Part shown: in pieces, positions 10,095-19,640 of the stretch | How positions within the stretch are numbered: the stretch's first letter is position 1 | Layout of the letters: each line of letters opens with the position of its first letter | Assembly (NCBI GenBank): GCA_016617855.1 | Contig: JAECUM010001865.1 | Span: 57,593-121,592, forward strand | From: Megalonaias nervosa | Lineage: Eukaryota; Mollusca; Bivalvia; Unionida; Unionidae | Direction: 5' to 3' | DNA: 64,000 nucleotides | Translations under genes and position numbers: made by a program | Notes under the pieces: generated by a model | Told to the model about the DNA's origin: nothing | The model's input: the letters and a program-made list of their open reading frames with translations, nothing else | Databases searched by the model: none

Positions 10095-11500
10095 ATGAAT
10101 CCTCATAACAAACACACCATTCAAGTTCAGTGATTCCCAAGTGGAGTGCGATGCTGTGCCTTGCGATGTCAGCGATGCCGTACGCTGTGACCTCAGTGAT
10201 TCAGTGCCACATAATGGGAATTTTGCTATGACTACTACTACTACAATACCTGCCACTGAAAGTAAAGCTGTGCGTGTCAAACCTGACGGATGCGAAAGCG
10301 ATGCCACTCGTTATCGTACACTTATCAGTTTCCTGGTTTTCATTGTCTATTTCATCCTCCACGTGAAACCACGCGACTACCACCCTACGGATGTCATCTA
10401 TGCCTGAGTAAACTACTGCGGATTTCACCGTACCCTCATCGAAATCAACCTGTGAAGGAAGAATATTCGTCCCCTGTGCGTTTGCCTGAATACTGCAACT
10501 TTGAAAGTCGTTTCCAAACTTTCCAAGGAAAATGCCCTAATATCTGGGACGACCTACCCCCGAAGAATTAGCCAGAGCCGGATTTATCTACTTGGGCGAA
10601 GGTGATCAAGTCAAGTGCTTCAGCTGCGGTGTGTCACTTCACCAGTGGGAACAGAAAGATTCCGCCTACCTAGAACATGCTCGATGGTCTCCGCACTGTC
10701 ACTACCTACCATTAGTGGAACCCTAGTAATCTCTTTACAAGAGAACATTTGTGGTTCGCCTGTGGAATTGAGAGAACGCATTTACCAAGAGTTTGTCAAA
10801 ATGCAAGTACAACGCAAAGAACAATTACGTCATTACGTCACCGATGTTGGAACCAGTGGTACCTGAATGGTATAAGAGAACTGATTAATTTCAAAGTGTT
10901 CCAATGGTCAGATATTGATGAATCACACGAGATTCATAAAGCTTTGGATGCTACTCATTCTACTTACAAGGTGACTTTAGTACACCGAATTCCAGAGGAA
11001 GAGTTACAGGGTTACCAAAATCTTTTACATGAACAAATCTTGGTTCAAGAGGAAACATCTGTGCGACGTGTGGTGTGTGAGTTAATGACTAAACAATTTT
11101 AGTACGATGCTTAAATGAAGCCGCTTCTGTTCAAAAATTACATTTATTACCTCCGACAAAAAAAAATGTATAAAAACTTTGTTACCATGCCACGGCAGTT
11201 AACATTAGTGATGAAACAATTGCCGTGGAAGTAAATCAATGACAGTATTCAGACTGTGGTGGATTACCAACTCTTTTCACGAGAATGGTATTCAATGAAT
11301 TTGGGCCGTCGTGTGGTGTGTGTCTTAGTGACTTGATTTCTGGGATTTCGTTTACCAGCCGATTCCTTGTGCGCTCGGTACGATCTGTACTGTCAGGTAC
11401 CATCCCCGAAAGACCATTCCGGGAGGACATTGTGTGACTGTGTCAAGTGTAGAGCCTCTAAGAGCATTACAAACTGTCCCTAGGACACCAAAAATATTGT
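10095..11500 (+). pseudogene. BIR plus RING (IAP-like) gene 2, broken
   Basis: Several frames share this gene. An ATG at 10095 is followed by a stop after 12 codons. A BIR begins at about 10485 (LPEYCNFESRFQTF); a one-base change in a C run near 10558 shifts frame into LARAGFIYLGEGD, CFSCGVSLHQWEQKD, HARWSPHCHYL (10571-10720), which retains the BIR zinc ligands and the W/D signature. A charged stretch (VTLVHRIPEEELQGY...) fills 10970-11100. At 11300-11480, split over two frames, CGVCLSD and later CDCVKC and NCP suggest a RING finger. BIR-RING is the architecture of IAP E3 ligases. An AATAAA at 11618 would close it. Confidence 0.7.
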
Positions 11501-11617
11501 ACAGTGACTTGTTTATATTCCACTTTGATCGTTTTGATGTGTATTTTATCGATGTACTTAACCATTTGGCTATTATGCCTATTTGTCTTTCGTGTTGCAT
11601 TTTAAACTTTTTTTTAA

Positions 11618-11623
11618 AATAAA
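11618..11623 (+). terminator. AATAAA poly(A) signal
   Basis: AATAAA about 120 bases after the RING remnant and just before the TATA of the ATPase gene; no histone-type hairpin nearby. Confidence 0.5.
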
Positions 11624-11639
11624 CGTGTCCTGAAAAAAG

Positions 11640-11645
11640 TATAAG
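11640..11645 (+). promoter_or_regulatory. TATA box for the ATPase gene
   Basis: TATAAG 49 bases before the ATPase ATG at 11694. Confidence 0.4.
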
Positions 11646-11693
11646 AACTCTTGTCTTGTCTGTCTTCGTTTCAAAAGTGACATTCCCTACACT

Positions 11694-12434
11694 ATGGCTA
11701 CCTTTGCTGTCTGTGCTCCCTCTTCATCCACTTTCAAAGTCATCGACTAAAACGTAGATATTGCCAGTTGGGAGGCCTTGTATCTTCGCCATCCCTTTAA
11801 CATGCTAATTGCTGGACCCAGCGGTTCAGGCAAAACCGAATTTGTCCGACGTTTGATCGAACATTGACATCATTTGATCGATCGTCCACCTCACCGTATC
11901 GTGTGGTGTTACAAAGAGTGGCAATCGACGTACAGCTCCTGCGAGAAAGTCAAGGCGATTCCATCATGTTTGTGGAAGGCATTCCTGGCGAAGACGACGG
12001 GATCGTGTCTGACCCTAGTCAAACTCATCTGGTCATCTTCGACGACATTTTAGGAGAAGACGAAGAAAGAAGAAATTAAACTGTGGTTTACGCGCAAAGG
12101 GCATCATCGTAATGCCAGTGTCATTTACATCACCCAATATTTGTTTCAACAAAGTAAAGCCCATCGCACCATCAGTCTCAATGCTCATAACGTGGTCTTG
12201 TTTAAAAGCCCTAGAGAAAAATCGCAAGTGCAAGTGTTAGCCAAACAATTTGGAACTCCTTGGCTGACACATGCGTACGACGATGCCACTCAAATCACAC
12301 ACGCCTATTTACTCGTGGATTTAAAAGCCATCCCCACCCCCGATTATTTGCGATTTCGTTCCCATCTGTTTCACCACTGGTGCCAAGACGGAGGGCGTGT
12401 CGTGTACACGTCCCCGTCGACTAAACAAAAATAA
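11694..12434 (+). pseudogene. A32/FtsK-like DNA-packaging ATPase, broken
   Basis: About 246 codons, usual size for Polinton packaging ATPases. Walker A GPSGSGKT is at 11814-11837, Walker B HLVIFDDILGED near 12026-12061, and the family motif VIYITQYLFQQ near 12119-12151. The C-terminal part (HRTISLNAHNVVLFKSPR to the stop at 12434) is open. Breaks: TAA at 11748-11750, TGA at 11866-11868, a shift before the Walker B piece and another near 12070. The enzyme would pump element DNA into a capsid. AATAAA overlaps the stop codon (12430-12435). Confidence 0.92.
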
Positions 12435-12437
12435 ATC

Positions 12438-12445
12438 TATATAAA
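12438..12445 (+). promoter_or_regulatory. TATA box directly after the ATPase stop
   Basis: TATATAAA four bases after the ATPase stop, 38 bases before the ATG at 12483. Confidence 0.5.
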
Positions 12446-12482
12446 CCTAGGACACTTTTGGTCTGTCTCACACATCGTCAAC

Positions 12483-12885
12483 ATGACGTCCCTTCAGTCT
12501 GATCTTCCCGTCAAATTGATTCGTGCCTTGTACGGCATCAGCCGCGAATAAATCCACAAATACGTGCTAGTGTCTTAGAAGCCATTCTCAGAGAAGTCTT
12601 AAGATGGTTTACGGTGACAGCACGTCAATTACTGCAAGGCATCATTCACATTCCACATCAAACCAAACGCTTTTTTGACAGAAATTGTAGCCTTGATGCA
12701 GCTGGCAGGTCACCGCATCGACACTCAAACCAAAAAGCAAATCATTTTGAAACCTGCAGGTAGCGGTGCTCTAGGAGGTGTCATCATTCGCTCCCTCTTA
12801 AAATGGGATCCCAATGCCCCCAAAGTCCTCACCAAGAAAAAAGCCACTCCCCAACCCAAACGTACCCAGAAGAAAAAGAGCAGTG
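12483..12885 (+). pseudogene. Polinton helical protein with GSGALGG motif, broken
   Basis: ATG at 12483 (MTSLQSDLPVKLIRALYGIS). Stops and shifts follow; the frame passes through SVLEAILREVLRWFTVTARQLL and then, in the frame open from 12675, EIVALMQLAGHRIDTQTKKQ and AGSGALGGVIIRSLLKWDP. The layout (Leu-rich helices, a K-rich turn, then a Gly-rich hydrophobic end) resembles the protein at 13809-14223, with LLQG-I-H and GTIPLS at corresponding places, so the two may be paralogues. Likely a virion-associated small protein; exact role unknown. The downstream end against the basic gene at 12886 is uncertain. Confidence 0.6.
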
Positions 12886-13385
12886 ATGTCAAGACTAGGT
12901 CACAGCCTCAGAAAAAGAAAAGTCCCCAGAAAAAGAAAAGCCACCAAGAAAAGACCTCAGAAAACAGCTTCTACCCACAAGAGAGGCACTTCGTCCAGGG
13001 TGCAACTTTACATCCCCAAACCAAGACCTACAGCGACGGTGACCGCGTCTCCATTATCCTCAGGTTCTTCCGTTTTCCGTTGCTAGTGCCAAACCCAATT
13101 TGACGCCCGTTCTTCCCCCATTTGATGAAAACATGGAAACCCGTGTCTTCAAGAACATCTCCTCCAACGGTGATACCTTCCACATCTTTAGACGCTATGG
13201 CAGCAAAGCACCTGCCCCGAAAATCGAAGTCAAAAGACAGATCAAGCATGTTACAGAGTTTACTGGATTTATCCAAGCAAAGACTGTCCCGATTTAGTCC
13301 GTTGCGAACCCCTCCACGACGCGTGATGCCTGCCATCAAGTTGATACGACGAACCGACAATCAGTGGCTACGCATTCCACTATAA
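12886..13385 (+). pseudogene. Very basic, core-like protein, broken
   Basis: From an ATG at 12886, MSRLGHSLRKRKVPRKRKA and more Lys/Arg-rich sequence, then Pro/Thr-rich sequence to 13086. A shift then leads to LTPVLPPFDENMETRVFKN and SNGDTFHIFRRYGSKAP in the next frame, and a last frame ends RRVMPAIKLIRRTDNQWLRIPL at 13385. Highly basic proteins of this size in adenovirus-like genomes coat DNA in the virion, and that is the suggested role here; no specific homologue is recognised. Frames upstream of 12886 are also Lys-rich, so the true start is uncertain. Confidence 0.5.
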
Positions 13386-13389
13386 AAAA
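13381..13389 (+). promoter_or_regulatory. TATA-like TATAAAAAA at a gene junction
   Basis: It overlaps the stop of the upstream basic gene and immediately precedes an ATG at 13389. It is too close for that ATG if used as a classic TATA, so either the start is further down or the site is incidental. Confidence 0.3.
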
Positions 13390-13700
13390 TGACTTGGGCA
13401 AACGATGGGTATCGGTGTTTTTGTGCTCCTGAACGCCAAAAGATGTCCCCTAAAAGAATTGCACGCCACCACCACCACCATCGTCGTTCCCGTCTTCAAA
13501 TAGGAAAAGGAGAAAGAAAAGGACAGTCTCTTCGTTTCACCGGTCATCCGAAAAGAAACGCTTAGCCAAGCATCGATGTCTACCTCTGAAAAGACCCATC
13601 GTCCAGAAAAAGTGGAGCAACCATAGGGTAGGCTTGTTTGGCGATATAGGAAAGAAGTGGTCACATTTTTGACGATTCGATAGTCCAAGAGTTTGTCAAA
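13389..13700 (+). pseudogene. Small basic His-rich protein, broken
   Basis: MTWANDGYRCFCAPERQK opens 58 codons that include a HHHHHRRSR run and end at 13565. Another frame continues with KKRLAKHRCLPLKRP, then WSNHRVGLFGDIGKKWSHF, to about 13672. All of it is basic. It may be a small core or maturation peptide by analogy with adenovirus-like genomes, but nothing specific is recognised. Confidence 0.4.
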
Positions 13701-13808
13701 AAGACTGGTTACACACCCTTCGACCTACTCCAAAAATAAGATAAAAGGGTGTGTGACAAGTAATCGAAGTCATTGTATTTTTTGTGTGTCTCCCCGGAAC
13801 AAACAAAG

Positions 13809-14223
13809 ATGTCACCCACCAGAAGCCATCCCTCTTCTACCCCCAAAGGAAAGAAAAGGAAAGGACTGCCTCCTTGCTTAGTCAAACATTGGAACGTGTT
13901 GTCCGTCCTGTCCAACGCCCCTCCACCCATGCGAACATAACTCATTCAACCGCCTCCAAAGATGTCGTCGATACCGTGTAAGAATGTTGTCTGAATTTCT
14001 TGAAAGGAACAATACCTTTGTCTCAACATCAGAAAGAAAGCTGAGTAAAGCATCGACACCTTTTTCGCGAAATGGTCCAAAAGAAAATACTGATCCGTCA
14101 AAAGAAAAAGATGTTGGTACAACGCGGAGGATTTGTGAACCTGTTGTTAGTACCCATACTAAAAGCCACAATGGCACCGGTGATTACAGTACTCATCACG
14201 GGAGCTGCTTCGCAAATGGGTAA
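13809..14223 (+). pseudogene. Polinton-conserved small protein (QRGGF type), broken
   Basis: ATG at 13809 (MSPTRSHPSSTPKGKKRKG) then KHWNVLSVLSNAPP. Frame changes near 13930 and 13990-14060 lead through FLKGTIPLSQHQK-type sequence to MVQKKILIRQKKKMLVQRGG, then FVNLLLVPILKATMAPV, ending at 14223. The pattern 'ten or so Leu-rich residues, G-x-IPLS-x-x-Q-K, Lys-rich stretch, L-x-Q-x-GGF, hydrophobic end' is common beside ATPase and integrase genes in invertebrate Polintons as I recall them. The hydrophobic tail suggests membrane contact in the particle. A TATA-like GATAAAAG lies at 13740. Confidence 0.6.
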
Positions 14224-14276
14224 AAAAGGACCAAGAAGATAATAGGAACCTCTGCGGTCAAAAGATCTCAGACGTG

Positions 14277-14955
14277 ACCTTTCGAATCGGATAGAAGACG
14301 AAAACTGGCTTTAGTGCCTTACAAACGATGGATGGAATACCATCGTTGGCATGAACAACGGACCCCGCATTTACTTCCCAATCCTCATTTTTCCGAGTTG
14401 TTCGAAATACAACATGATTTCCAATCGTTGATGGATCTCAGCGATTTGTCAGAAACGGAAAAATCGCAACGGTACGGTCAAGTGTAGAATCGACTTCAAC
14501 TCTTTCACCAGAAAGCTTTAGAGCAAACAGCTCCACCGACTCTGAAAGATTTTAAGACCCTGATGAAAAATTCATCACCACCACCACCCCCAGTGACCAA
14601 GACGGACGCAGCCCCACGGATACCTGAGGAAGAAGAGGTAGGAGAAGTCTTTTAAACACCGTCAGCAGCTCCCATCTCCAGCAAGATTGCAGCGTTCTTG
14701 TTGACCTCTTCCCCCACACCCCAACGAGAAGAACTCAAAGCTTGGATTAAAAAGATGATGTCCACTTCTCCTTCGACAGAAGTCAAAAAGAAAGAAGGGA
14801 AAAAAGAAGTGAAAAAGGAAAGCGAGACAAAAGCCATCCCATTACCGCCACTACCACCACCACTACCCAAGACTTCTACTCCCGTGGCACGTCGGACACG
14901 TAAAGCCGTTTCCAAACCACCATGTCACCCCATCCAGAGTAGTGTCAGTGAATAG
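14277..14955 (+). pseudogene. Polinton-conserved protein (LVPYKRWMEY type), two in-frame stops
   Basis: A single frame of about 225 codons interrupted only by TAG (14485-14487) and TAA (14653-14655). It has RRKLALVPYKRWMEYHRW, a helical part DLSETEKSQRYGQV and NRLQLFHQKALEQ, a Pro-rich linker, a K/E-rich stretch, a second Pro run and a basic end (ARRTRKAVSKP). The N-terminal third has a clear counterpart in the second Polinton remnant at 28330-28610 on the minus strand (RRWMEL..., SLMDRTDLSETKKSQRCGQL), which supports it as a real conserved gene. Function unknown; its place next to integrase is conserved in both copies. Confidence 0.7.
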
Positions 14956-16130
14956 TGGGTGACATATTAAAAAAAGTCTTGATGGAGAATGTGTTAGCCA
15001 GCATTTACTACAATCCAGCTCATACTGCGGGTTACGGAGGAGTTCAGAATTTGTATCGTGCTGCCAAAACCCGACTGAAAAGGATCCGTTTACCTCAAGT
15101 GGAAAGATGGTTACAAGAACAAGCCACGTACACCTTACACAAACCCATTCGACGAAAATTTTCCAGAAATCTCACCCGAGTGGAGGGCATCGATCATCAA
15201 TGTCAAGCCGATTTAGCCGATGTCTCTCATTTGGCCACCTACAATCGTGGATACAAGTATTTGTTTTGTGTCATCGACGTCTTTTGCAAACTTGCCTGGG
15301 TCCTGCCATTGACTTCCAAATCGAGCAGTGAGTTAGTGCGAGCCCTAAAACTGGTGTGGAAACAAAGTGGCCGTCACCCTCTTCGATGGCAAACTGACAA
15401 AGGCACCGAATTTCTGAACCAAGCTATCCAAAAGAATTAAAGAAACGAGACATTAATTTTTTAACCACCGAGAATCCAGAAACCAAACCCAAACATCGTG
15501 GAATGTTTTCAAGGCACCTTGAAAGAACGCATGTAGAAATATTCTACGCATCAACACACTCTCAAGTACATCGACGTCTTACCGCACCTGGTCCAAGCAT
15601 ACAACCAATCTTACCATCGGATCATCGGATGTGCCCCGCAAAAAGTGACTCCCGACAACGAAGTAAGCGTCTTTGAGCGCCTGTTTGGTACGTCCCAGAC
15701 AGTGGCTGTCCCCAAGAAAGGTGAAGTGTTGACGACGGGAGAATGGGTGCGCATTGGCAAACCCAAACGCACTTTCGACAAAGGTTACTTACCCAATTGG
15801 ACCACCGAATTGTTTCGTGTCACTGGACGAGTGCGTGGCCGTCATCCTCCCGTCTATAAATTGGAAGACATGAACGGGAAGGTGTTAAAAGGGACATTCT
15901 ACTTGCCCGAGTTACAACGCGTGACCAAAAAGAGGGACGAAGTGTACGATATCGAAAGCATTCTCGATCGAGGAACCCGAAAAGTGGGAAAACGACGGGT
16001 CAAAGAAATCAAACTACGTTGGAAAGGATATCCTCCCAGTTTTGACTCTTGGATCGACACTTCGCAAGTCATCGACTATAAAAAGAAGCGACCATCATGC
16101 CCTTCAAAACAGCCTCAACCACAACAGTGA
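14955..16130 (+). pseudogene. int: Retroviral-type integrase with chromodomain, broken
   Basis: It opens at a GTG (14955; no ATG) overlapping the end of the upstream gene: DILKKVLMENVLASIYYNPAH. Catalytic residues are visible: D in CQADLADV (~15210), D in QTDKGTEF (15396-15398) and E in IVECFQGTLKERM (15501-15503). A frame change near 15440 and a TAG near 15535 break it. The C-terminal chromodomain (VYDIESILDRG, KLRWKGYPPSFDSWID, about 15944-16065) keeps its aromatic cage residues Y, W and W. It would insert the element into host DNA, perhaps at marked chromatin. A homologous tail is at 27614-28300 on the minus strand. Confidence 0.95.
16077..16085 (+). promoter_or_regulatory. TATA box inside the integrase 3' end
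   Basis: TATAAAAAG within the last codons of integrase, upstream of the penton-like gene. Confidence 0.45.
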
Positions 16131-16513
16131 CCTCTCCCTCACCGAGTTCTTCTGTGCAAGATCTGCAAAAGCAACCCTTGTGGGTGTGGTGTGGAGAACG
16201 TGTGCCTAAAACGGTAATCGTCTTTTTCTGTCAAATCTTTGTGGTGTATTGTGGTGTATTGTGTTATCGGTGCTGCCATTTCCAATATGAGTTTGTAACA
16301 AGGAGACAAATAATTGTGGACCAGTTTACTAAGCAGTTGCTTCGGTACCTTCTCCCCAATCCTTCCCTAAAATACTCTAACAGTAACAATGGGAGTCTTG
16401 CGCCTAACGTCATTCACCCAACCAACAGCCACCAACCAAACAACAACAATCCTCTTTTAGACACTCCTCTGACCTCCAGTGACCCCTCGGACAGCAGAAC
16501 TTTGGAATTATGA
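16097..16513 (+). CDS. Open frame with one membrane segment between integrase and penton
   Basis: An unbroken 138-codon ATG frame overlapping the integrase tail and ending ATGA over the penton-like start (16510-16513). Residues ~36-60 are hydrophobic and Cys-rich (TVIVFFCQIFVVYCGVLCY). The last third is Asn/Pro/Ser-rich. The ATG lies only 12 bases from the TATA at 16077, too near for that promoter, so the frame may be leader sequence that happens to be open. No homologue recognised. Confidence 0.35.
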   Translation: MPFKTASTTTVTSPSPSSSVQDLQKQPLWVWCGERVPKTVIVFFCQIFVVYCGVLCYRCCHFQYEFVTRRQIIVDQFTKQLLRYLLPNPSLKYSNSNNGSLAPNVIHPTNSHQPNNNNPLLDTPLTSSDPSDSRTLEL

Positions 16514-17344
16514 ATAACCAATTTTACTTAACGTTACCCGGTGACAGTTATATGGATGTGTTTCCCGACAATACTTTATGCTGTTTCACAGCCAGGTTAT
16601 CTCAGGCCATCCAACTGGATCACGAAGCCCATTGGGAAGTGGCTTTGATCGAAATGATTCACCCTACACAAATCAAAAACATCACTGAAAATCAAAACAC
16701 TTTTGAGGTCGAAGTTCTGGACGACCAAGTCTAACAATACTTGGATAAAAACGAAACTGTAGATGCCTCTAAGAAACAACAAGTGTCTCCCAATACTCCA
16801 CGGTACATCTTTCTGTTTAAAATTCCTGCAGGCTATTATCTTAGTGGTCAACATCTGGTGGAAACGATTACTGCCAGGTACTGATGAAATTTTCGGATCA
16901 GAAAATGTTGGCCATTACATAATGTCGAAAACTGATTTTGAGTTGGGACCTAAAGATGTTCAAGGGTAACAACGTACCAGCCATTGCCAACAACTTCAAT
17001 TTTGAGCAGTTTTTTCGATTCTATGTAGAACTGAACCAAGGACTAAATTTGATCTTTGTGTACTCTGATGTGGTGGAGTACAACGTGGTGGAACACACCT
17101 CCGTACCGTTACTGCGAGTCATTCCTTTCAAAGTGGATTCTGCCACGACCAATGACCAGGAAGGTGGAAACACCTATCACGTTCACCGTGAATTTGTACA
17201 TCTTCACTATTTCCCGTCAGTAAGTCGTATTTCGACGCTGTCAACTTTGCTATAAAAGGATATCTAGGACAAAATATTCCATTCTCCAAAGGGAAAGTTA
17301 CGGTGAAACTCCATTTTCGAAAACGATTCTCTAACGACTTGTAA
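16510..17344 (+). pseudogene. Penton-like minor capsid protein, broken
   Basis: ATG at 16510: MNNQFYLTLPGDSYMDVFPD, then WEVALIEMIHPTQ, the usual opening of Polinton minor capsid (penton-base-like, single jelly roll) proteins. A TAA (16732-16734) and a double stop near 16880 break the first frame. The next frame (from 16938) has FFRFYVELNQGLNLIFVYSDVV, then VVEHTSVPLLRVIPF. A last shift leads to the closing IPFSKGKVTVKLHFRKRF and TAA at 17342-17344. It would form the vertices of the capsid together with the major capsid protein at 17814-19097. Confidence 0.88.
17251..17258 (+). promoter_or_regulatory. TATA box inside the penton 3' end
   Basis: TATAAAAG in the coding end of the penton-like gene, 90 bases before the next ATG (17348). 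Confidence 0.4.
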
Positions 17345-17347
17345 GTC

Positions 17348-17797
17348 ATGTATCCTGTGTACCGATGAGAGGCTAGTCAGCGACGACATGGTGTAGGAGA
17401 TATGTTGAAATCGCCATTTCGTTCAGTGGTTCCCCTTTTGAAACCGATAGTGACACGAGGATTGCACGCCTTGAAAGATGCCGCTTGACGAAAGGCAAGG
17501 GATTTCTCCAAAATGTCATCATCGACAAACAAAACTTCAAAGAAGCTTTCTTGAGAGCAGGCAAAAATGTCTTGCTTCAAACTGGCAAAGATATTATGGG
17601 CCGACGAGAAACTCCTATAAATGCCCCGGACGCTGCCCAGTCAGGCATTCCTTCTTCCCTGACGCCACAGCAAGGACAAGGCAGAGAGAGAGAGAGAGAG
17701 ACGACGAAGACACCCCTTCAGAGGCCTTCCCACACCCAGAGCTAGAAAGACCAAGAAAAGAAGAACCGTCCGAGAATTGCACGTTTTTGATTATTAA
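17348..17797 (+). pseudogene. Polinton small virion-type protein (GDMLKSPFRSVVP), broken
   Basis: ATG at 17348, with TGA six codons later; the same frame goes on with GVGDMLKSPFRSVVPLLKPI and RGLHALKDAA to another stop. A shifted frame gives GKGFLQNVIIDKQNFKEAF and RAGKNVLLQTGKDIM, and a third gives KTKKRRTVRELHVFDY with a TAA at 17795. The order glycine-rich start, amphipathic hydrophobic stretch, K/R-rich end between penton and major capsid genes is the standard Polinton position. By analogy to adenovirus internal proteins it may act on membranes during entry or maturation; that is inference. A (GA)n run at 17686-17700 disturbs the middle. Confidence 0.6.
17616..17623 (+). promoter_or_regulatory. 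TATA-like site upstream of major capsid gene
   Basis: TATAAATG within the preceding gene, 190 bases before the capsid ATG at 17814. Confidence 0.3.
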
Positions 17798-17813
17798 ATC
17801 ACAGAAAGAAAAA

Positions 17814-19097
17814 ATGATGCACGAGAGTCTTGCGAATTTTCCAAGTCGGAACTGGATCTGTTTGCCATGCCACCCACCATGATTACGATGCAAGAATCCA
17901 AATGGGTAGAATTTCATCCCATCTCCTCAATGACAACCTCAGCTCCCATCGAATTTGAAATCAAAAGACAGCCCGAAGATTACATCGATCTGAATATCAG
18001 TTACTTGTATTTGAAAGTCAAAGTGATCAAAACGGACAACACCAATCCGGGAGCCGATACTAGAGTAGCTCCCGTCAACAATTTCAGCGAAGTGGATTTT
18101 TACTTAAGTAACAAACTGGTCAGCAGTAGCATGGATACTTACCCTTACCAAGCGTACCTGGAAAATCTCTTGACGTAACGAAAAGAGGCCAAGAACACTG
18201 ATCTGGATGCTTGCGTGGTTTGGAAACCTGACAAAGCGGGCGGGGTCAAGTTTAACGACACAACCCTGACAACAGATGACGATCCTCACAATGTAGGCTT
18301 TAACGACCGTCGAAAAACATCCTGCAAGGACGTAGTTTAGAACTGATGGATCGTTTGCATTTGGACATGTGGTTACAAGAGAAGTATTTGCTGAACGGAG
18401 TGGATATCCGCTTAATCTCAGCAGTACCGCTTTCCATTTGATGGCCCATGCCATCCAAGAAGCCAGTCTCTACGTGCGATGCGTGGAAGTGTTACCTAAA
18501 GTGGGAAACGACATCAGTCACACTTTGAGCAGAACGACCGCCAAGTATCCGATACCACGCGAGGAAGTTAAAACGTTCACCATTGCCGCTAGACTCCACT
18601 CCAAGATCGAAGATCATCTGTTCCAAGGACAGTTACCAAAACATTTAATCGTTGGTATCGTCAGCAATGCAGCCCTCAACGGAGCCGTCACTACCAATTC
18701 TTTCGAGTTTAAACACTACAGAGTGTCCAAGCTCGAAGTCAGTCGAGATGGCAAGACCTTGTGTACCAGTCCCTTTCAACCAAATTTTGAAGATGCCAAG
18801 AAGAATTACTTATGATCGTACTTGTCCCTGCACGATGCCACTGGACAGCTAGGGGCCATAACCAGCCACGGCATTTCGTATGACAATTATCCAGGAGGTT
18901 ACGCTTTGTGGGCTTTTGATTTCACTCCAGACCAAGGCAGCGACGAGGGACATTACCACCCTATAAAATGCGGTCAACTGCGTGTGGAACTTCAGTTTGC
19001 AGAAGTTCTAACTGAGACCGTGAAAGTCATCTTGTATGCCGAATTCGACAATACGATAGAAATCAACAGTTTGAGAGAAGTCATTTTAGACTCTTAG
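17814..19097 (+). pseudogene. Double-jelly-roll major capsid protein, broken
   Basis: About 428 codons. Motifs in order: KSELDLF then MPPTMITMQESKWVEFHPIS, PIEFEIKRQPEDYIDLNISY, VAPVNNFSEVDFYLSNKLVS, TYPYQAYLENLL, then (other frames) LELMDRLHLDMWLQEKYLLN, YPIPREEVKTFTIAARLHS, NSFEFKHYRVSKLEVSRDGK, and the C-terminal ALWAFDFTPDQ, LRVELQFAEVL, VKVILYAEFDNTIEI. Breaks: frameshift near 17825, TAA at 18176-18178, two shifts between 18290 and 18430, TGA at 18813-18815. This is the hexon-like capsid subunit of Polintons/adintoviruses and is the reason to see the element as virus-derived. Confidence 0.93.
18962..18969 (+). promoter_or_regulatory. TATA box inside the capsid 3' end
   Basis: TATAAAAT in the capsid coding end, 134 bases before the next ATG (19103). 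Confidence 0.35.
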
Positions 19098-19102
19098 AAA
19101 CT

Positions 19103-19588
19103 ATGGAAGACTCTTATCCCTCTTTGAATGGTAGAGAATCTTTGGAAATGCAATGGAAGGATATGGTGGAAGCAGAACCATCCACCAAAAAAGACAAAGA
19201 CGAAGAGGACATAGTCATGTCCAGGTGGCCAGAACAAGAACAATATTTAGTCTCCTGTTTTGCCAAACACCTGGCGGAAACTATTACAGGTTTGACTAAG
19301 AAACATTGCTATGGATGTCAAAAAGATCATCCCAGTAAAGCTCAACACGATCAATATCTGACGATGAGTCAAGAAAGAAAATTGGACGAGTATCTGGCGG
19401 ACGCTTGGGGTCTCATCTCGGAAGAAGCAGTGTTGCATCAGTGGTATAAAGACTTGCGTGATCAGTCTTTCCCTCCACTGCCTGCTCTAGAGATCCATCG
19501 CATCGAATCTCTCTTGGCCCAGAGTGCGGAGACGAAGCGAAAAGACAATTACTTGATAGTGATTTTCAAGCAAAAAGTCAGTATTTAA
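19103..19588 (+). CDS. Intact Polinton-conserved CYGCQKDHPS protein
   Basis: An unbroken 161-codon frame starting 6 bases after the capsid stop. The N-terminal third is acidic. The centre has FAKHLAETITGLTKKHCYGC and QKDHPSKAQHDQYL, a C-x2-C...H...H arrangement that could bind metal. The C-terminal half is helical (ERKLDEYLADAWGLI, LEIHRIESLLAQS). A protein with a C-GC-x-DHPSQ-x-H signature between capsid and protease genes is common in Polintons as I recall them; its function is not established. It is the only core-block gene with a full open frame here. Confidence 0.8.
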   Translation: MEDSYPSLNGRESLEMQWKDMVEAEPSTKKDKDEEDIVMSRWPEQEQYLVSCFAKHLAETITGLTKKHCYGCQKDHPSKAQHDQYLTMSQERKLDEYLADAWGLISEEAVLHQWYKDLRDQSFPPLPALEIHRIESLLAQSAETKRKDNYLIVIFKQKVSI

Positions 19589-19640
19589 TTGGTGACTTAT
19601 CATTATCTGTGAAAGAAGGAAAAAAAACAAACAAAACAAA

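Noticed and set aside
11236..11600. Minus-strand frames opposite the RING remnant
   Set aside because: No motifs on that strand; plus-strand Cys pattern fits the BIR-RING order better.
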